This document shows positions 19,101 through 24,266 of a DNA stretch of 24,266 nt, piece after piece. Source of the DNA: Pelargonium nanum (lineage: Eukaryota > Streptophyta > Magnoliopsida > Geraniales > Geraniaceae); NCBI GenBank assembly GCA_036897485.1, contig JAYMTF010001323.1, positions 1 through 24,266 on the forward strand, in the 5' to 3' direction. The position numbers and the translations under genes are program-made. Position 1 is the stretch's first letter; every line of letters begins with the position of its first letter. The notes under the pieces are model-generated. The model was not told where the DNA came from. It saw nothing but the letters and a program-made list of their open reading frames with translations, and searched no databases.

Positions 19101-21325
19101 ATCTTTGGATGGACAGGCACAAGTATTGAGTTTGACAATTTAACAGATCAATTATGAGGTTGAGGGAAGTAGGGAACAGAACAGGAATAGTGAATTTTCT
19201 TTTTCTTTACTGGTTTGAGTGTTTTGGCCATAAATGAGGCAAAAGGGGAAATCAGGTAGAATTGATGAATGGGTTTAATGCAATAGCATTGGATTCTACC
19301 TCCTACTCCATTACATTCCAAGATTTGGCACCTATCATTTGATTGAATAACCAAGTGTTTGGGTGCACAGTTATGGGAGAATTTATGAAAACAACCAGAA
19401 ACAGGATTTCCCAAGTGTTTTCTCCATCACCAACCACCATAGGACATAAATAGAAAGGTTTCTGGTATCTTTTTCATGTGATGCAGTAAAAGGATAAAAC
19501 GACAGCACCTACAGATATAGGTAATGACTTTAGATAAAGTAATTATATGGGTGATTATGGTATCTGGAAACTTAAGCTAAAGTTACACAAACACTGTTGT
19601 GTGTGCTTCTAAAGCTAATGTACTTGGTGATGAAACTTGGATAAGAAGGAGAAAAAGACAAGAGAGGAATTAAAAATGATAAAAATCTCAGGAAACACAG
19701 ATCTCTGGACATGGGCATGTGGGCAAGCTGGCAAAAAAATAATAATATGAAATCAAGGCCAAAACAACATGGTGATTATTGATTCTTCAGAATTCTTAAT
19801 ACTATTGTTAATGAATCAAAATCCCAGAGAATTGATTGCACCAGAGATTATATACAGATACAGCTAAATCCTGCTTTTGGATTTTCTATAGAGATGAAAA
19901 CTTATGGCCCATTTAGCTGTAAAAATAATTTTTCTAAGGCAAAATAGACCTTCATTAACCCAATTATGAACCATAATGAATGCAACATTTATAATTTGCA
20001 AGTTTAACATGAATGAATGGTTGGTGACATGCAATTATCAAGCATATGAGTAACAATGAGTAGTAGTTTGGTCAGTGATGAAGAAGAAGACAATAAATAC
20101 CTATTTATTTCAATAAATCCAGAACAAAAGCACCCAGAAAATCCATATTTGGCTGAAATATTATAGGAAAAAAGCTAAAATAAAAAAATCTTTTTTTTTA
20201 AGTTTTGAAAATGACAAGTCAAGAACTCTACATTGTTCATGTGCAGAGGTATCAATTAATAAGAGGACTTTTTGGAGTTCTTAATTTGTTTTATTTAATC
20301 TTGCCATGTGAGTCTATACTCTACACTCTTTAGCTCATTATTATATTCTGTTCCTTAAATATGTGTATAATTAAATGCTGATTAATTTAATAAAATCACC
20401 AAATTCTGAGATATTGAAATTTAAATTAATAATAATGGAAGCTCTAGAATTAGATCTAAATAAATATATAGAGAAAGATATTTACATGTCAACCATGGAA
20501 GCTACTTCTTCTGGATTTTCGACTGCGTGTTCATTCCATTCACCATCGTCGATCCTGCACAAAATCAACCAAAACGGTACCGTTTAGACTCAAAATTGAA
20601 AATTCTGTGGAGCCAATCAGGAACAAAAAGGAGTGAGCAAAGCGTGATTGATGCAATTTTTGAAATTACAATATTGACCTCGCAAGAGGTACAGTACTCA
20701 GACTTTACGCTCTGTAAATAGAGAAATATTGAGAGGGTAGTTTCGTCCGTCAAAAAGTTGCAGCGAGTGTCACATATCGCAATGATCGGAGAAGAAATGA
20801 ACGTAACAGAGTTAACGCTCCAGATTTCGGGATCTCGATCTTAATCTTTCACGCTAAGCTAATGGACGGTCGTGATTCATTTACAGAGAGACTAGAAAGT
20901 TTTGTAGCTTACCGGTCCGCCATTGATGAGTTCTTCAAGCTCTGCAACTGCTCCTCAACCTTTCCTTCAACACTAACCGTACAGAACACAAAAAGCTTAT
21001 CAGTACACAACTTTCAAAAATCCAAATCTGCTCGAACTCGAACTCACCAAATTTACATAATCAATGCACAAAACACTCAGAAACAGAGCCGCAGAGAACA
21101 AAAACACACAATGCGAGAAAATTCACAAACCAGAAGCTCTGTTTCTCTCAAAAACGCAAAGAGAAACAAAACCTGAACCGTAAATCGGTAAATGTACCTC
21201 GTCGACCGTACAATCTGCTCCTCATCTGTCGCCGAAGAAGAGGAGACACTCACAGTCGCACCAATCACCAACACCAGAACCAGAAGCGACGTCCGTACAC
21301 AACACCATCTCTGAGAAACCGCCAT
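16122..21325 (-). CDS. Secreted plant pectate lyase, PL1 family (7 exons, 454 aa)
   Basis: Minus-strand exons are 21198-21325, 20913-20972, 20486-20554, 17317-17959, 17108-17211, 16444-16582 and 16122-16343 (1365 nt, all phases consistent, all introns GT-AG). The enzyme cleaves de-esterified homogalacturonan by calcium-dependent beta-elimination in the cell wall. Visible: signal peptide (about 1-32), N-glycosylation sequon NST at 90, the [13 protein letters not shown] signature (102-114), [17 protein letters not shown] (252-255), WIDH (265-268), DGLID (276-280), VMLLGH (301-306), and R332-M-P-R-C-R with the RxPxxR catalytic arginine. The tail GCRRGRTC is typical. Length fits plant members. 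It is closest, from memory, to Arabidopsis At5g48900 and At3g24670, which share NEHAVENP and IRNSTERR. Exons 2 and 3 are tiny (60 and 69 nt) but are supported by phase, splice sites and, for exon 3, the family motif. Confidence 0.95.
16675..16820. repeat. Repeat-like sequence in pectate lyase intron 5
   Basis: The intron between exons 5 and 6 (16583-17107) holds 'agctgacaatttggaccaaaacctg', 'gtgggttaagtcag' and 'ataggg..agacaactcgtactcaacc', phrases resembling the name-poor 'gacaattt-gggttgggtt' plant repeats. No ends are definable. Confidence 0.25.
16975..17085 (-). repeat. tRNA-derived SINE-like head in pectate lyase intron 5
   Basis: Read on the minus strand, 'ttgagtcaactagtagga' (A-box-like, near 17055-17075) precedes 'tctcgagttcgagctc' (B-box-like, near 17012-17027), then a body extending towards 16820. 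The same order and wording occur at 22995-23220. It is inserted in the sense of the host gene. Confidence 0.4.
17960..20485 (-). other. Pectate lyase intron 3 (2526 bp)
   Basis: This is a long AT-rich intron with GT donor at 20485-20484 and AG acceptor at 17961-17960. It holds no credible gene: the longest frame (19148-19414, minus) has no recognisable content. Related phrases 'gaggaacag..gcgttgaacacg' and 'gaaggaacaacttaacagctaatcacg' (19022-19085) recur loosely towards 19140, suggesting a decayed small repeat. Large first or early introns are common places for regulatory sequence, but none is identified. Confidence 0.6.
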
Positions 21326-21460
21326 TTTCGCTGGAAAATCAGAGCCGGCCGAGAAAATGCCGGCGATTTTCTTCCAAATTTCTGTTTGGAAGAAAAGAAA
21401 AAATTTGGAGGGAGGGAGAGAGAGAGAGTGGTGGAGTCGAAGAGGCTATGATAACGCCGT
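21326..21460 (-). promoter_or_regulatory. Pectate lyase 5' UTR with CT-rich tract
   Basis: Between the TATA box and the ATG, the plus strand carries GGAGGGAGGGAGAGAGAGAG (about 21408-21430), that is a CT-rich tract in the sense strand. Pyrimidine-rich leaders and GAGA tracts are common near plant transcription starts and can bind BBR/BPC proteins. No upstream ATG in the sense strand was noticed. Confidence 0.45.
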
Positions 21461-21461
21461 C

Positions 21462-21469
21462 TTTATATA
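21462..21469 (-). promoter_or_regulatory. TATA box of the pectate lyase gene
   Basis: The minus strand reads CTATATAAAG across 21461-21470, a strong TATA box about 140 bp upstream of the ATG at 21325, leaving roughly 100 bp of 5' UTR. Confidence 0.65.
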
Positions 21470-21499
21470 GCGAAACGCGCGTCGCGGGACTAAAGAAAA

Positions 21500-21660
21500 T
21501 GGGTAACGCCGTTAAATGCAGAGTTAAGAGGGTTTTAACCGTGGTTAAGTTTATTAACCGCGAGTTTTAACAACCTGACCGTACCGCTCTTAACCGCCAT
21601 TAACTACTTTCGTGAGATCTGGGACTCCCACGTGTCGGGGGTGTCGGTCACTCACGTGCC
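21500..21660 (-). promoter_or_regulatory. MYB-core cluster and two G-boxes upstream of the pectate lyase
   Basis: Within 21500-21605 the words CCGTTA, TTAACCG (three times) and several GTTAA/TTAAC variants recur, matching MYB cores (CNGTTR). Perfect G-boxes CACGTG lie at 21629-21634 and 21653-21658, 24 bp apart. All sit within about 200 bp upstream of the TATA box. Motif matches are seen; regulation by MYB, bZIP or bHLH factors is inferred. Confidence 0.5.
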
Positions 21661-21773
21661 GGACTATCTTCTGACACGTCAACGAGGCCATGTCAGCAAT
21701 TTAAAGACCATCTTGTGTTCTTTTTGGTAGTGTTCAATTAGAAGCTGTTAATAAATGTTCCGAGTTAAATAAG

Positions 21774-21986
21774 TTTTGTCTCTCCTGAACTATAAATTTT
21801 GTTAGTTTTAGTCCTACCATGATTAGCCGATAATTATGGCCGTTAATTTTTTTTATTTTTTTATGTTAACTCTGTTAGCTTGCTGTAGTAAGTGAAGCAT
21901 TGTCACGTCACTAGTATCTTCTGCACAAGCTGTCACGTCACCTCCAAGTCATAGGTTAAAAAAAAATCAAGTTCAGGGAGACAAAA
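21774..21986. mobile_element. MITE-like element with imperfect inverted ends
   Basis: Left end TTTTGTCTCTCCTGAACT (21774-21791) is the inverse, with one indel, of the right end AGTTCAGGGAGACAAAA (21970-21986). Inside are 'ccgttaattttttt' and 'tgttaactctgttagc', and two 'tgtcacgtcac' direct repeats (21901-21911 and 21931-21941). It is about 213 bp, non-coding, of a widespread plant type ('gtccctgaactat...gttaac'). It lies about 450 bp upstream of the pectate lyase ATG. Confidence 0.6.
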
Positions 21987-21991
21987 AAAAA

Positions 21992-22195
21992 TTGGCCCTG
22001 CCGAAAGTCGACATTGTCGAGCTCGCCGAAACGGATGAAGTGATTGTTCTCACCTGTGACGTGAAACAAATTGTCAACCTACAAGTGTTTGGACTGTACC
22101 GCCTTGGGACAATTCGAACGAGGCTTGTCATCGGACCTCGACGAGTATTCCCTCCGAACCAATCTCTCCCTCCTCCGCCTCAGCTCGCTTAAAGC
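21992..22195. pseudogene. GC-richer exon-like segment, possibly captured gene fragment
   Basis: This segment is distinctly richer in GC than its surroundings and open in one plus-strand frame (21992-22192) and in an overlapping minus-strand frame (22079-22339). Neither translation is recognised. It directly abuts a MITE-like element and is followed (22388-22430) by 'gtgacgtgaca' and 'gtgacgtggca' phrases like those inside that element, so it could be a gene piece trapped in a larger transposon. Weak call. Confidence 0.2.
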
Positions 22196-22770
22196 CAAAA
22201 CAAAAAATACATCAATCAACGTTCCAATGATAATTGTGTTACAAAATTTGACAATTTCAGGAAGATTATTAGCTATGCATGTGTTCGTGTCCATAACAGT
22301 AAGATTGAGCAATTCGATAAATTTTTTTGATTTTGTCACCTTGGACTTGAATTTTATTGTTCTTGTTTTAGATCACACTTTGATGGTGACGTGACAACTT
22401 GCATGGAAGGTACTAGTGACGTGGCAATGTTTAACTTGCTATACCAGGTTAGCAACACTTACAAAAAATTAGTCAATGATCGTTCTTCTCATAGGCTTCA
22501 ATTATTAAAAAAAAAATCAAATATGATTTGAAACTAATTATTGAGTGAATTGAATTTTAAGAAATTTGAGATTGAAATATTAAATATTTGGATGGTTAAA
22601 ATAATAAAATAAATAAAAAGAGGAGACCGATCCAGCATAAAATAAATAATTATAAATGTGAAGATCTCCTTTAATCGGAAAGATATATATTTGGTGTCAA
22701 AGTTAGGTTCCTATTTATTTCGTACTCGCCGGTGGCGGTTCATATTAATATTTTGCCGTAATGTACGAAT
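22196..22770. other. AT-rich spacer
   Basis: No credible gene. It contains A- and T-rich runs (A10 near 22507-22516) and 'gacgtg' words at 22388 and 22419. Confidence 0.4.
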
Positions 22771-22783
22771 ATACAAATATTTA

Positions 22784-22801
22784 CATAAATAAATAAATAA
22801 A
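22784..22801. repeat. AAAT microsatellite
   Basis: Four to five ATAA units (CATAAATAAATAAATAAA) at 22784-22801. A separate TTA run lies at about 22974-22988. Confidence 0.6.
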
Positions 22802-22994
22802 GAGGTCAATTGACAGGTGTCCTTTCCAATGAGTACGGTCTTTGCAATCTACGACATACGAAGCCACCGGTTCTTCCGGTTTCTGTCCGTACACTCATCC
22901 CAAGTTCAATTAATTTAATTATTTGTAGTAAATAACAATAATAAGTACTAAAATTAAAATTTAAGCGTGACATATTATTATTATTATTTTCTAA

Positions 22995-23220
22995 ATCATG
23001 ATGTTCCTGAGCGGACCTGCAAACTCACGGTTGGCACCTTTAAACCGTTCTACCACACTCAAGTTAATCCTCATTCGAGCCGGGTAGGACCACAAGGGCG
23101 GCAAAGCTCTCCCTACCAAGTTTTAACGCAACTGCATTCCCTGAGACTAAAACTCGAGACATCATGTTAAGCTGGAACAACCTCTTATACCAGTTGACCC
23201 ACGCGCTTGGTGGTGTGACA
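22995..23220 (-). repeat. tRNA-derived SINE-like element
   Basis: On the minus strand, 'gtgggtcaactggtataag' (A-box-like, about 23186-23204) and 'gttgttccagctta' precede 'tctcgagttttagtctc' (B-box-like, about 23143-23159), followed by a GC-richer body down to about 22995. The copy in the pectate lyase intron has the same words in the same order. Confidence 0.45.
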
Positions 23221-23442
23221 TATTATTTCATAGTTTTGAAAGTTTAAAATTACTTTTAACCAATAATAATTCGACATATACGACATCATTATCATTATCT
23301 TATAAATTTTTGGTGTAGATCACTTAATTTATATTATATTGTATACTTGACGTATTATGATTATACCAAATTATTAATGAGATAATTAATGGATCATGTC
23401 TCATTGTCACTTTAGACGGGCAAGATTTTTATAATTATTTAT

Positions 23443-23672
23443 CACCTCATCTCAAAATAAGTGTCATGTGTCACTTGCATTTTTGTCAAAAATAAATTTT
23501 TTATTTTATTTTTTAAAATTAGTTACGCATAAATTGTCAATAATGTCTCTATAAGAAGTTAGTTTCAACACACGAGCATGTAAATATAATAGATAATAAA
23601 CAATCTCATGAACTGATTGTGTTTCATTTTTATCAAAATAAAAAGTAAGACGTTTTTAAGACAAAATGAATA
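23443..23672. mobile_element. Diverged Stowaway-like MITE
   Basis: The left end CACCTCATCTCAAAATAAGT (23443-23462) is a mutated CTCCGTCCCAAAATAAGT terminus. The interior 'attagttacgcataaattg' and 'aatgtctctataa' match the interior of the intron element at 2770-3027, and the right end has 'tttttaagacaaaatgaata' as the decayed inverse. Old copy. Confidence 0.6.
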
Positions 23673-23959
23673 TATTTATATTTAATGAAAATGTATGATT
23701 TAATAGTAATTAATTGGTTGTTTCATAAGTTCATGCATAGTATTATTACTTACTTTGCCATTCATTAAAAAGGATAAGAACAAAAACTGAGGGCTAAACA
23801 GTTGAAGGGTTGGAATTTTCCCAATTCTGGGAGACCCAAATGAATGTAAAATTGCCCATAAATTGTAGGTATGGGTCTAATTTGGGGATCCAAATACCAC
23901 ATTTATGACATCTACCATCATCTTTGACACTGTCACATGATCATACTTATTCACATTAC

Positions 23960-24130
23960 TGTACAATGGGAGTAAAATTTCAGGTTTCAAGTCAAAAGGT
24001 TGGTTGGGGTTTTCGAGTTTGGTTGAAAAGTTAGCCCAACTCGACATAAAATAGTTTTGGATTTGTTCGAATTGCGGGTTGCAAGTCGGTTCGTTTTTTA
24101 TAGTCAAATGTGTGGTCCGTTCAATTTTCG
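23960..24130. repeat. Decayed repeat fragment
   Basis: 'gggttttcgagtttggttg', 'gcccaactcgac' and 'gggttgcaagtcggttcg' are repeated GGTTNG-type phrases typical of old hAT-like non-autonomous repeats. No gene is seen between 23220 and 24266. Confidence 0.3.
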
Positions 24131-24162
24131 GTTTATATCATGGGGTTTTGAGCAGATCCGCA

Positions 24163-24266
24163 CTAAGGATGGCAATCCAACCCGAACCCGACGGGACCCG
24201 ATGTCCCCGACCCGTACGGGGCACGGGGGGGATTTTTTCGGGGCATGGGGCGGGGTCGGGGCAAGA
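24163..24266 (+). mobile_element. Left part of a hAT-like non-autonomous element, cut by window end
   Basis: It opens CTAAGGATGGCAATCCAACC and runs into GC-rich units (CCCGAACCCGACGGGACCCG, then G-rich 'cggggcatggggcgggg'). This matches the usual start of plant 'TAGGGATGGCAA...CGGGTCGGG' elements. It is much more GC-rich than the adjoining DNA. The element continues beyond the window. Confidence 0.55.

Noticed and set aside
23877-24107. 76-codon minus-strand ORF
   Set aside because: It overlaps decayed repeat sequence and has no recognisable domain.
1-24266. CRISPR array, tRNA or rRNA genes, viral or organellar insertions
   Set aside because: No regularly spaced repeats, no complete cloverleaf and no recognisable organellar or viral coding sequence was seen; the only tRNA-like signals are the degenerate SINE heads.

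Overview
This is a stretch of a flowering-plant nuclear genome, almost certainly a eudicot. The evidence is spliced genes with GT-AG introns, plant-specific families (a DYW-type PPR protein, an LRR receptor-like pseudokinase, a plant pectate lyase), AT-rich introns and spacers, and scattered short plant-type transposon remnants. The species cannot be fixed from the sequence. Four protein-coding genes can be modelled with reading phase intact across every junction.

Layout: (1) 1-1290 is spacer with MITE-like and SINE-like remnants and, at its end, two Site II promoter motifs. (2) 1430-4009 (+) is a four-exon gene for a 170-residue protein with a chloroplast-type transit peptide and two membrane segments, function unknown to me. 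Its first intron appears to be GC-AG with a NAGNAG acceptor. Its last intron holds Stowaway-type MITEs and a 0.2-kb tandem duplication. (3) 4894-6810 (+) is an intronless PPR-DYW gene that I recognise as the LPA66-type plastid RNA-editing factor, preceded by G-boxes and a duplicated promoter block. (4) 6811-11313 is a 4.5-kb AT-rich spacer with repeat debris and one unusually long ORF of doubtful status. (5) 11314-14590 (+) is a two-exon TMKL1-type LRR receptor-like pseudokinase. (6) 14591-16121 is a convergent spacer with repeat fragments. (7) 16122-21325 (-) is a seven-exon pectate lyase gene with a 2.5-kb intron. (8) 21326-24266 holds its promoter (TATA box, two G-boxes, a MYB-core cluster, a CT tract) and then MITE, SINE and hAT-like debris running off the window.

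The genes do not form a pathway. Two concern the plastid (a small membrane protein and an editing factor for a photosystem II transcript) and two concern the cell surface or wall (a receptor-like pseudokinase and a secreted pectate lyase). The order LPA66 - TMKL1 - pectate lyase is informative. From memory, Arabidopsis has LPA66 beside a pectate lyase on chromosome 5 and TMKL1 beside a related pectate lyase on chromosome 3, so this window looks like the unfractionated ancestral order. I saw no CRISPR, no RNA gene and no novel multi-gene system. The most interesting points are the splice-site oddities, the unnamed plastid protein, the promoter architecture and the unfractionated gene order.
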